From the NCBI GenBank assembly GCA_027625915.1, contig JANTQA010000021.1, positions 3,596,001-3,660,000 of the forward strand: a stretch of 64,000 nt of DNA, read 5' to 3'. This DNA comes from Anaeramoeba flamelloides. Lineage: Eukaryota > Metamonada > Anaeramoebidae. The position numbers were made by a program, and so were the translations under genes. Positions 21,108 to 30,347 of the stretch are shown one piece after another. The notes below the pieces were generated by a model that was not told the DNA's origin, searched no databases, and saw only the letters and a program-made list of their open reading frames with translations. Each line of letters begins with the position of its first letter. Within the stretch, counting starts at the first letter, position 1.

Positions 21108-22480
21108 GGGAGTAGCTACACCATAAGACATGATAGAAATTTCAGAGAGACGAGATAAGAACATTTTATTTTAGTGGCGTGTGATCGTAGATTCTCTAAA
21201 AATTTTTTTAAAAAAATTATTTGATATTTTAATTTTTAGTAATGTTAAACAATTAAAAAAAAGAGATATTATTGATAAAATAGTTTTTTTTTTTTATTAT
21301 TTTTTTATTAAAATAAACTTAATTCCATTAATTTGGACACAGTTTAAACAGTTGAAAAAATAACAATAACATGATTTACATCCAATTGGAAAATAATTTT
21401 AATTCAACAAACTATTTTCATTTTTTGTCTTTTTTGTTTTTGTTTCCTTTTCTTTTTTTCAGTTACTTAATCGGTTTAGTTAGACCTGAAAATTTTTGAT
21501 AGATGGTTGATAGATGGTTACAGTTGAGTATCTTAAATTGAAAAATCCACATACAACCGGTGCATGGTATCTTATCATTTGATCGATCAACCATTGTTGG
21601 TGTAATTTTAACAAATCTACCAATATATTTTTTGTTCAAACTCTTTCATTTCAGCTCGTTTCATTTTTTTTGGACACACTTGTTTTGATTTGAGTTTATA
21701 TTGTTTTCTTATATTTGGATGAAAATGATTACTTAAAAAACCATTAATACTATGTTACTTAAATATGGTTTTATATTAAGTTTGGAAAAATTTCATAAAT
21801 TGAGTTTTTGTTTCCCTATTTTTGATTTTAGATGAGTCCAAATTTTTGGAATGGGGTTTAAGTTTTTTTTTTTTGGGAGAAGATAATTTCAGATTCTTAG
21901 AATAAAACTTATAACTATTTTGTGATTTAAACTTTGATAAAATATAATCATATTCACTTCTCATATTCCACCAAACCCAACGATTTAAAAGCCTAACAAT
22001 TTATAATTTGACTTAATTATTCTAATTTTGGAATCTTCTAGCTATTTAAGTCCCATTTATGTTTCCTTTTATGATTCTCTCGATTGTAATATTGCTGTTC
22101 TTTTTAAACAAAATCCATTAATCCTAAATGCCACTGATAAAAAAATATTTCTAATTGCTTTATGTTGCCAGGATTAAAAAAATCTCAAAAATGATGAAAA
22201 AATAAAAAATGAAAAAATTAAATGCCACAATAGAATGTTAAGAGAAGAATAAAAGATAAGTCATTCAACATTCAAAACACTATTTTAAGCAATTCAACTC
22301 AACATTCTATTGTTGCAATTTCTTTGAGACTTTTGAAAAAAAAATTTAAAAAATCTAATGAATGAAGTACTTTAAATAATAAAAATCAACGAGGTATAAC
22401 CAGAGTAAAAAAAGTTATTTTCTGATCCTCTTGAGAAATTGCAAAAAAGTGAAAAATTTTTCTTTACCGTGGCTACTCCC
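21108..22480. mobile_element. TTAA-flanked element 3
   Basis: 1.37 kb between TTAA 21104-21107 and TTAA 22481-22484. The ends are GGGAGTAGCTACACC and GGTGGCTACTCCC-like (CCGTGGCTACTCCC), inverted with few mismatches. It shares its left TTAA with element 2, so the two stand back to back. A family E MITE is nested inside. Confidence 0.8.
21310..21866 (-). mobile_element. MITE family E, reverse copy
   Basis: About 550 bp, the reverse complement of the elements at 33008, 45272 and 49178. The ends are AATTCCATTAATTTGGACAC and GAGTCCAAATTTTTGGAAT. Internal markers (GATCGATCAACCATTGTTGG, GGACACACTTGTTTTG) are in mirrored order. Confidence 0.8.
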
Positions 22481-22484
22481 TTAA

Positions 22485-23440
22485 GCAGCAAAGCTTCTAA
22501 CTTGGATTTTTTTAATTTCAATTTCATCAAGATCCTTCAAGTAGAATGCCTTAGTAATGAAAAAATTATTTTTAATTGGAAAGACTGAAGGAAAAAATGA
22601 GCCAAAAGAACATTTTTAGGGCAGTTCTTATCTCATGAATTATTTTTTTCAGATATAACCCTTAAGATTCAATCTGAATTATTTTGTGGGTACTTGAGAA
22701 AAACTTGATTCTTGTGAAGATAAAGCTATTGCGAAAATGATCAATTTCTGAATTTTCCTTTTTAAATTGTAAATCTTGATAGAACCTGAAAAATTTATTT
22801 TAAAAATAGCATCGAATATTAAGATTAAGGATTTAGTACCCAAAGGAATTGGTATAAAATTCAAATTTCTAAAATAAGAAACAGTAATAGTTAAAAAATC
22901 TCAAAATAGATTTTTTTTTACTGTGAAATTTAAATTAAAACAACTTTCAGATTTCATATTTTTGTTTATTAATTGGGTATTTCCAAAAAGTTGTGATTTT
23001 TTTCTTTTTTACATTTCACCTTAAATTATCTCTTTTGAGTTGAGCTATCCGTGAACTTGCAATACTAAAATAAATAAAATATTAACATTGATTAAATCAA
23101 GTACTTTTTGAATATATTTCAAAATATTTTCATCAAAATATTTCCGAACAATGAAAAAAAAAAAGCAATCATACGTTTTTTTATGTTGAAAACAAGGCAC
23201 TTAAAAATTTAATAAAAAATGGACAATATGATAAAGATACAAACTTTTTTTTTAGCAATCAAATAATGTTAAAATTTTTTTCATTCTATTGGAATTTTTA
23301 TTGAGACGAAAACTCTTCTTTTCAAAACAATTTTTATGATCAAAAAAGTAAAAAAATAATCGCAAATTTAAACCCTTCATGAAAAAAAAATACCAGATAA
23401 AATGGAGATCTGAAACTTCTCAGATCTTTTCTTAAGGTAA
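22485..23440. other. AT-rich intergenic
   Basis: No gene or clear repeat recognised. Confidence 0.35.
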
Positions 23441-23649
23441 TTTAATACTAACAAACAAATTGAATTATTATCAAGAATCAAAAAAAGTTTGTTTCTGAAT
23501 GATAAATTAAAATGGTTTTATGAGGAAATTGAGTTTAATAAAGATATTTTAGAATAAATTTGTCCTCTTTTTTGGAAATGGGATTTATTAAATTCAAACT
23601 TTATATTTATTAAATTCTGAAGAGAGAAAATTACTTTTCTCCTGTATAC

Positions 23650-24355
23650 TGTTAGGTTCTTTTTATTACTTTAACTAAAATAAAAAAAAAAAAAAACACC
23701 GTTATCTTTTCCAGAATTTAAAAGAATTGAATAAAATCAAATATTTTTCTCTATTCTCTCAAATTTAAAAAAAATCGCCATTAGCTTTTCTTGAGTTTTC
23801 TTTTTATTTGTAAAATCAATTGATAGCACAGATAAAACACAAAACCTCAAGAAAAACTTGGTTAGTTTTTTTATACTTTTATAAATTAAAAGAAATTTCA
23901 AAAATTTTCTCTTTATTTCATAAATTAAAAAAAAGCCTTTGGGCTTTCTTGGATTTTCTGTTTTATTTCTAAAATCAATAGATTTTCGTTAGGTTTTTTG
24001 AGTTTTCTATTTATTTGCGAAGTGTTCTAGGTTTTTGTTAGCTTTTCTCGGTTTTTTTCTGTTTATTTGGAAAATCTATTGATTTTCGTTAGGTTTTTTT
24101 AAGTTTTCTATTTTATTTGTGAAGTGTTCTAGGTTTTTTTTACATTTCAAAAACCCAGAACACTTCAAAAATAAAATAGAAAACCTAAAAAAAACCTAGA
24201 ACACTTCACAAATAAAATATAAAACCCTTAAAAAACCTAGAACACTTAACAGATAAAACAGAAAACCTCAAAAAGACCTATTCACTTGACGGAACTTGAT
24301 GGACACTTTCTTCAACCCTAAAAAAAAACTAGGCATTCTAAGACACTTCCCGAAA
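23650..24355. repeat. Hairpin-string repeat, copy 3 (longest)
   Basis: About 700 bp of concatenated hairpins with the units TTTTCCAGAATTTAAAAGAA, AAAATCAATTGAT and AACCTAGAACACTTC, bounded at the right by TTGACGGAACTTGATGG. Several units appear more than once in both orientations. The sequence just upstream (23450-23640) has short coding-like stretches and may be another LINE remnant. Confidence 0.8.
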
Positions 24356-24525
24356 CTCTACATTTATTTAGATTTTTTTTATCTTAGCTATCATAAGGAA
24401 TGAATATAACTCAAAGGATAGTTTTTACTTTAAAAAAAAAAAAGTAATATAAAAGTTGTTTATTGGTAATAATTATTTTTTTCTTTTTAATAAAATAATA
24501 AAAAAAAAAAAAAAAAAAAAAATTA

Positions 24526-26151
24526 ATGAATAATAATAATAATATGTTAATCAAAATAAAAATAGAACAAGAAAAAACAATTTTCCAATTTCCAAGATTT
24601 TGTCAAGAACACAAAAATCCATTTGAATTTTTTTGTCTTGATTGTAACAAAATCCTATGTAGTCATTGTGCAATTCTTAACCATACAAATTGCAAAAAAT
24701 CAAATAATTTAAAAGAAGGTTACGAAAAAATCCAAAATGAATTAGAAGGTTTGATAAATGATATAAAAATTATTCATAATGAAAAAAAAGAATTTATTGA
24801 AACGATTAAAAATGAAAAAAACAAGATCTTACAAGAAAAGCAAAAAAATATAAATTTAGTCAAAAAAAATTATCAAAAATTGAATGCGTTAATACAGCAT
24901 CAATTCAAAAATATGGTTGAAGAAATCTCATATGAACATAATGACAAATATCTCAACTTAAATGATCAATTAAATCACCTTCTTGTGGAGGAAGAAAATA
25001 ATCTGGAGAAATCCGAAATGTTCATCAAGGAAATTGAAGTTTCAAAGAAATATAATAATTACTTAGAAGTATTAATAAACTATTTTAAATTATTAAAGTT
25101 AAAACCAATTTTAAATAAAAAAAATCAATTAATTTGTGATTCAAAATTTGAAAAAATAAGTTCCATTTCAAAAGATTTCAAACAGATGGCAAGAAATTGG
25201 AAGTTAAAATATCCAAAATTTGATATTGGCAAAACACAAATTACGCTCCCATCAGAAATTCTATTAGAAAATAAAATCCCATTTACAATTATTCTAAAAA
25301 ACCAACTTGGGCAATCCATAAATGCCAAAGAATCTTGCCTGTATCCGAAAATTTCCATTTCCACAGAGAATTCCAATGAAATGATCACTGAAATAACCAA
25401 CTTTGAAGAATGGGACAATAACGAATTAAAAGGCGAACTTCCGTCTCCTAACGAAGGAGGGGGGATATATAATATTCATTTGGCAATTAATGATCAAAAG
25501 CACCCGGAATCGCCTTTTAAATTAAGTATAATTGATGAAAAATTTTTAAAGGATTCAGAAATCCTTCAAAAAGAAAACAATCCCAAATTCAACCAAACTC
25601 TCGAAAAATGGGTAAAAGAAGCTGGGTGCAATTCTTATTTCACAAGGTGCTTCAATTCTAGAACAGATGGATGGAGAAATCAAACATTTCACCAAAAATG
25701 CGATAACAAAGGGAAATCAATTCTTTTAGTCAAGTGTTACAATGGTTCCTTGTTTGGGGGGTTTGCTGCAGTGGATTGGGACTCAAGAGGGGTTTATAAG
25801 CAATCAACGCAAAATAAGTCCTTTCTTTTTTCCCTAATTAGCCTTGATCAGAATTTCACAGTGCCTTTAAAACTACATGTGTTTCAGAATAAGAAATACG
25901 AAATTGGCTGTGATGGTAAGTGCGGTCCTACATTTGGTGGTCGTGATTTATGTCTAGGATATGATAATTATAGTCTGAATAATAACCAATATACTATTTC
26001 AAATCTTGGTTATACATATAAGGCTCCTTTTGGATACACTTACAAATCAGAGCAAGTTCGAAAATTCTTCGTGGGATCTACGCAGTTTTTTGAAATTTCT
26101 AAGATTGAAGTCTTTTGTGAAGAAAAAAAATGGTTTCAAAAATTATTATAA
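24526..26151 (+). CDS. B-box / coiled-coil / filamin / TLDc protein
   Basis: Uninterrupted frame of 541 residues starting at an ATG after a long A run. A B-box2-type finger lies at 26-56 (CQEH..C37-x2-C40..C45-x2-C48..H53), then a coiled coil at about 60-190. An Ig-like filamin repeat covers about 232-336 and ends GIYNIHLAINDQKHPESPF, the usual last strands of that fold. A TLDc domain covers about 350-532 with a TDGW..FHQKCDNKG start, GGFAAVDW, FLFSLISLD, FGGRDLCLG and FFEISKIEVF. TLDc domains are known from oxidation-resistance proteins and V-ATPase regulators. The B-box plus filamin part resembles the TRIM2/3/45 layout. A role as a stress or trafficking scaffold is inference. Confidence 0.92.
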   Translation: MNNNNNMLIKIKIEQEKTIFQFPRFCQEHKNPFEFFCLDCNKILCSHCAILNHTNCKKSNNLKEGYEKIQNELEGLINDIKIIHNEKKEFIETIKNEKNKILQEKQKNINLVKKNYQKLNALIQHQFKNMVEEISYEHNDKYLNLNDQLNHLLVEEENNLEKSEMFIKEIEVSKKYNNYLEVLINYFKLLKLKPILNKKNQLICDSKFEKISSISKDFKQMARNWKLKYPKFDIGKTQITLPSEILLENKIPFTIILKNQLGQSINAKESCLYPKISISTENSNEMITEITNFEEWDNNELKGELPSPNEGGGIYNIHLAINDQKHPESPFKLSIIDEKFLKDSEILQKENNPKFNQTLEKWVKEAGCNSYFTRCFNSRTDGWRNQTFHQKCDNKGKSILLVKCYNGSLFGGFAAVDWDSRGVYKQSTQNKSFLFSLISLDQNFTVPLKLHVFQNKKYEIGCDGKCGPTFGGRDLCLGYDNYSLNNNQYTISNLGYTYKAPFGYTYKSEQVRKFFVGSTQFFEISKIEVFCEEKKWFQKLL

Positions 26152-26334
26152 AATGCCAAACAGAATGCACCAATTTCCAGGCAATCCAATTCAATTAAAG
26201 TCAATTGATATGAATTGGTCAGTTCGGATATTGCACTAGTTCAAAAAAAACCACATATTAAAATTTTAATTTTCATTTTTTACTTTTGTCATTCTTGAAT
26301 TTTAATTTCAATTGAAAAATTGAAACTTTTAGTT

Positions 26335-26337
<3 letters not shown>

Positions 26338-26366
<29 letters not shown>
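26338..26366. repeat. (TA)n microsatellite
   Basis: About 28 bases of alternating TA directly touching the left end of the family A transposon, which targets TA. Confidence 0.9.
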
Positions 26367-26372
<6 letters not shown>

Positions 26373-26872
26373 CTTTCATAATAATTGGCCCATTAAAAAT
26401 CAAATTTTAAATAAAAACATTTTTAATAATTGAAGTTATTTATAATAATATAAAAATTTAGATTTTAATATTCAATACTATACTCAAGAGATATTTATTT
26501 TTTGTCTAAAAATAAAAGAAAAATAAAAAAAACTGTTAAAAAAAATTGGGAAATTTATTTTGAAAGAAGCATTACATGAAAAATAGAAAATTTAAAAAGG
26601 TAAAAAACCCCTTTTATCGATTCTCCTTCCATTTGAATAACTAAATCTAATCTCTTTTTCGTATTTGAAACCAAATTTTTCATTAATTCATCTGTTACTT
26701 CTTTCAAATTTTTCATTTTCATTTTTCCATTTTAACAAAATACTTTTGAAAAAAAAAAAGAGAAAAATGATTTATTTGCAAGCTTTTCATTGTGAGAGGA
26801 AAAACTTCAAAACGATACAAAAGCAATTCATTATTCAAATGTAAGGTGGTCCATTTATTATGAATTTTAGTT
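26367..26872. mobile_element. MITE family A, copy 2
   Basis: 506 bp, same ends and interior as 358-878, with small indels. The right end TTATTATGAATTTTAGTT is followed by TA. It inserted at the edge of a (TA)n run. Confidence 0.85.
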
Positions 26873-27195
26873 TATATCGGTAATAATTAACTTTTTTCTG
26901 TTAAAATATGAATAATACAGTGGAATGTATAGGTTTTCCAGAATCAGGAAGCATTGAGTAACAAAAAAAAATTTTACTCTATTCTTTTCAATTCTGGAAA
27001 ATCAAAAGGTGAGTTTTTTTTTTAATTTTTGAAATTAAAAGAAAATATAGGGACTAATTTTAAACTTAAAAAAAAACTAACTTCTGTAAGAAGATGTTTG
27101 TTCTTTCTTTTCTTTCATAAAAAAAAATAAATTTTAAAAAAAAATTCCTTTTATTTTTTTTTTATTATTGAAAAAGAGGAAATAGCAATTACACC
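26873..27195. other. Spacer with a single hairpin unit
   Basis: 26935-27030 is one hairpin unit of the string family (TTTTCCAGAATC and TCTTTTCAATTCTGGAAAA arms). The rest is AT-rich without a gene. Confidence 0.5.
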
Positions 27196-27199
27196 CTTT

Positions 27200-27600
27200 T
27201 ACTTCAATTTCTTTCCAGGGATTTAAGCTTAAAATAATTGATTTCACAATTATTAATTAATGAAAATAGTTTCAAACTGTCTTGATTTGAAATTAATTCA
27301 TGAAGATTTAATTTTTTTAATTTATTTAAATAAATTTTTATCTAATTTTTTCATAGGAATTACACACCCATAAAGAAGTGATCAATATTTTCTATTATCT
27401 CTTTCTGTTCATATTTTAAACATAAAAGGAAAAAAATTATTTGAATTTTTATTAATTACATAGTAATATCTATTTAAATAGTTGGTAAATGTTCTGAATT
27501 TTAGAATTGTTGAGTTTGAGGGATAACTTAAATATTTTTGATTATTAAATATTTGTTTTTGGGGTTTAAAATATTCTGGGGTTGTATCATATGTGCCGTA
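27200..27600 (-). mobile_element. LINE 3' fragment, minus strand
   Basis: Read on the minus strand it gives NSTILKFRTFTNYLNRYYYV and, after stops and shifts, IENIDHFFMG and ISNQDSLKLFSLINN. These align in order with STSILKLRNFTNYLK, DEDIDHFLWN and IQNKDSLFILSLVND of the fragment ending at 19438. It is a decayed copy. Its 5' side is cut by the next hairpin-string repeat. Confidence 0.75.
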
Positions 27601-28112
27601 GAGTACCGTCAAGTGCCTTAAGTTTTTTTATAATTTATGAAATAAAAAGACAATTAGAAAAAATTTCTTTTAATTTATAAAAGTATAAAAGAACTAACCA
27701 AGTTTTTCTTGAGGTTTTGTGTTTTATCTGTGCTATCAATTGATTTTACAAATAAAAAGAAAACTCAAGAAAAGCTAACTCTGGTTTTCATTAATACAAA
27801 AGGATTGAGTAAAATCTAAAATTGTACTCTATTCTTTTAAATCTTGGAAAATCTAACCAAAAGTGCCTTCAATTCTCAAATAATTACAAATTTTCTGCCT
27901 TAGAGTGTCTAGGGGTACCTAACTTTTCTTGAGGTTTTCTATTTTATCTGTTAAGTGTTCTAGGTTTTTTTTTGAGTTTTATATTTAAATGTGAAGTGTT
28001 CTAGGTTTTTTTTACTTTGGAAATAAACAGAAAATTTTAATAGATTTTCGGTTTATTTCAAAAAGTAAAAAAAACCTAACGAAAATCTTAATTGGTTTTC
28101 TAAATACTATTT
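27590..28112. repeat. Hairpin-string repeat, copy 4
   Basis: Starts with GTGCCGTAGAGTACCGTCAA and includes the TTTATACTTTTATAAATTAA-like, AAAATCAATTGAT, GAATTGAGTAAAATC-like and AACCTAACGAAAATC units. A related piece continues at 28335-28390, beyond a family F transposon that seems to have inserted into it. Confidence 0.8.
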
Positions 28113-28335
28113 GTTTTAAAATAAATTAAACAAAATTTTCACTCAGCTTTCCAAAAAAAGATTTGAAAAGTCCATAAAATTTCAATTTTAATTCTCAAAA
28201 GAAACTTAAATTCGTGATTTTTGTCTGTTAGAATTGGGGACTTTTGGTGGGGTATTTAAATTATTGGAATGTGATTTTTTGGAAATCTGAATGAAAATTT
28301 AAATCTTTTTATTTTACAATCAACAGTAAATAGAA
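28113..28335. mobile_element. MITE family F, copy 2
   Basis: Arms AAAATTTTCACTCAGCTTTC and GGAAATCTGAATGAAAATTT flank a GGGGACTTTTGGTGGGG core. The outer part AAACAAATAGTATT (complement) matches the other end of the copy at 15060. It lies within the hairpin string. Confidence 0.6.
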
Positions 28336-28414
28336 AACTTATAAAAACATAACGAAAATCTATTGATTTTTCAAATAAACAGAATTTCATAAATAAAATA
28401 TTTTTTTCTATTTA

Positions 28415-28574
28415 CTGGTATTTGAAAAAAAAACGGGAAAAATTTACACTTCATTTTCAATTTCATTTTCTAGAGACCAAAATACCAACCTACTTTGTTT
28501 GAGAACTCAATTTATAAAAGAAAAATATGCCAAATGAAGTGAAAATTTTTTACCATTTATAGTTCAAAAACCAG
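28415..28574. mobile_element. MITE family H, copy 1 (TA target)
   Basis: 160 bp between TA dinucleotides. The ends are CTGGTATTTGAAAAAAAAAC and AGTTCAAAAACCAG. The inner arm AATTTACACTTC is complemented by GAAGTGAAAATT. A copy of similar length is at 42055-42208, and related arms are at 29647-29813. Confidence 0.75.
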
Positions 28575-28760
28575 TAAAAGAACAAATAATTCTTAAATAG
28601 CCCTATAATTGATTCTCCTCTCAAATTATATTTAGTAGACGTAAACCACTGATCCAATATGGAAGAAAGTCCCTTACTAGTGTTTGAAATATAAATTTGA
28701 TAAAATTTAAGTAGATTACATTTTATAATTTTAAAATCCGAGAAAATTTATAATTCTTAA

Positions 28761-29524
28761 GGGATTGGCACCACTGTGGATTTCTCTATAATAAATATAT
28801 TTTGTAATTGGGTGTTAATTGTATTAGTGCACCATGGCTCAAATAGTTTCTGTGATTCTATAAATTCTAATATAAATCTTATTGCACAATAAATTCGTAC
28901 ATTTTTTACTAATGATCACGATAAAAAAATTTCATTTTGAATAAATTTTTTTTTAATTCCTTTTCCCAATCTAAAAATAGAACATCAAAATACAGTATTC
29001 TGGTATTTAATAATTTAGATTTAGAACATCCAAAAGTAACTATTTTTATAATTTTTTAATTTCAAAGATTAACTCAATAATAATCAACATAAAAGTACAA
29101 AGACTGATTAGTTTTGTTTGCTTTTGATGTAAACCTAATTATAGCATCAATATATTTCCAAGATTTGATATAAATAATTTGTCAAAAAAATCTATTCGGT
29201 TAATTATTTAATATTTTCAATAAATTGGTATTTTTTGGCAATTAATCTACATTTTGTAACAAATTTAAGAAAGATATTTTGCAACTCTGAAGTCTTTAGT
29301 GAGATAATTCAACCTTTAAATTTATTTCGAAATGCAGATTTTATTCTGAATTTGCTGGGTTTTTTACTAATACATAGATCATTTTTAATTGATGAGGATC
29401 AACTAATATTACTACTTGACGAATCTGTTTTTTAGAGACATTCAAACCATGTACCATTAATGTGATTAGGCCCAATAACAACATACTTTGATCTTTATCT
29501 TTCTCCTTGATCGATACTAATCCC
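28761..29524 (-). mobile_element. TTAA-flanked element 2, copy 2
   Basis: 764 bp between TTAA at 28757-28760 and TTAA at 29525-29528, in reverse orientation to 20342-21103. The ends are GGGATTGGCACCACTGTGG and GATCGATACTAATCCC. A diverged partial copy of its interior is visible at about 63680-63830. Confidence 0.85.
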
Positions 29525-29646
29525 TTAATCTCTACTAATAACTAAACTTAGCCCTGTGTGTATAATACAAAATTACCAAGCAAATAAACAGAGATACTAA
29601 AAAATCTTTTTTCCTATTTCAATGAACACTAACCCTAAATAGATAT

Positions 29647-29813
29647 TGGTATTCGAATCCAAAATAGGAAAAAATTTTCACTTTTTTTTTCGAGATTTTT
29701 CATTTTTTCAAAGAGGTAGTTTGAGGTTTCCAACTTTAAATGTTAAAGAAAAAGATGGAAAAAAAAAAAGTTCAAATTTTTCCCGTTTAGAATTCGAATA
29801 GCAGTTGTTGGGA
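29647..29813. repeat. Inverted repeat related to family H
   Basis: Arms of about 40 bp: GGTATTCGAATCCAAAATAG and the mirrored CGTTTAGAATTCGAATAGC, about 170 bp overall, with the AAAAATTTTCACTT core of family H. Confidence 0.65.
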
Positions 29814-30347
29814 ATTAGTATTAAACACAATTTACTTCGAGAAAAAACAAGTTAAAACGAAATTTTAAATCTATTTCTCATTGAAATAGAAATACTTTAG
29901 AATTTTGATTCTTGTTTCTGTGGGTTTCTTTTGTTAAATAAGTTTTCTTGTTATTTTTTTTTTTTTTTCTACTCTTCAATTCAAATCTTATTCAAGAAAA
30001 TGTATAACGATTGAAAGGAAATAAAGTACCTAATTTATATTCAATAAAAAGATATTTAGTTGGGTTATTGGTGTCAAAGTACAAAGACGTTGTCGATGGC
30101 TCAACAGAAACCTCAACAAATAATTTTTCTGAACAGCATTATTTGTCAAAGCCCAATTGGTGAATGAATGGCAAAATATAGTTTCTATTTCAATTATTTC
30201 CTTTAAAACAATAGGGTTATAGTACTCTTCTTACCTATGGTAAAGACAGACAAAGTATATGAGAAATTTACCGTATTACATTTTTTAATTTTTATTTAAT
30301 TATTTTTTGCTTTCTAATTTTTACCTTCAAAGCACAACGAAATACGC
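29814..30347. other. 5' flank of HNH-like gene
   Basis: AT-rich leader region. It holds one short frame with coding-like composition (30096-30167) and no other feature. Confidence 0.4.
30096..30167 (+). other. Possible upstream ORF, 23 residues
   Basis: ATG to TGA coding for a short peptide beginning MAQQKPQQIIFL, 180 bases before the start of the next gene and in a stretch less AT-rich than its surroundings. It could be a uORF in the leader, a lost exon, or chance. Confidence 0.2.
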
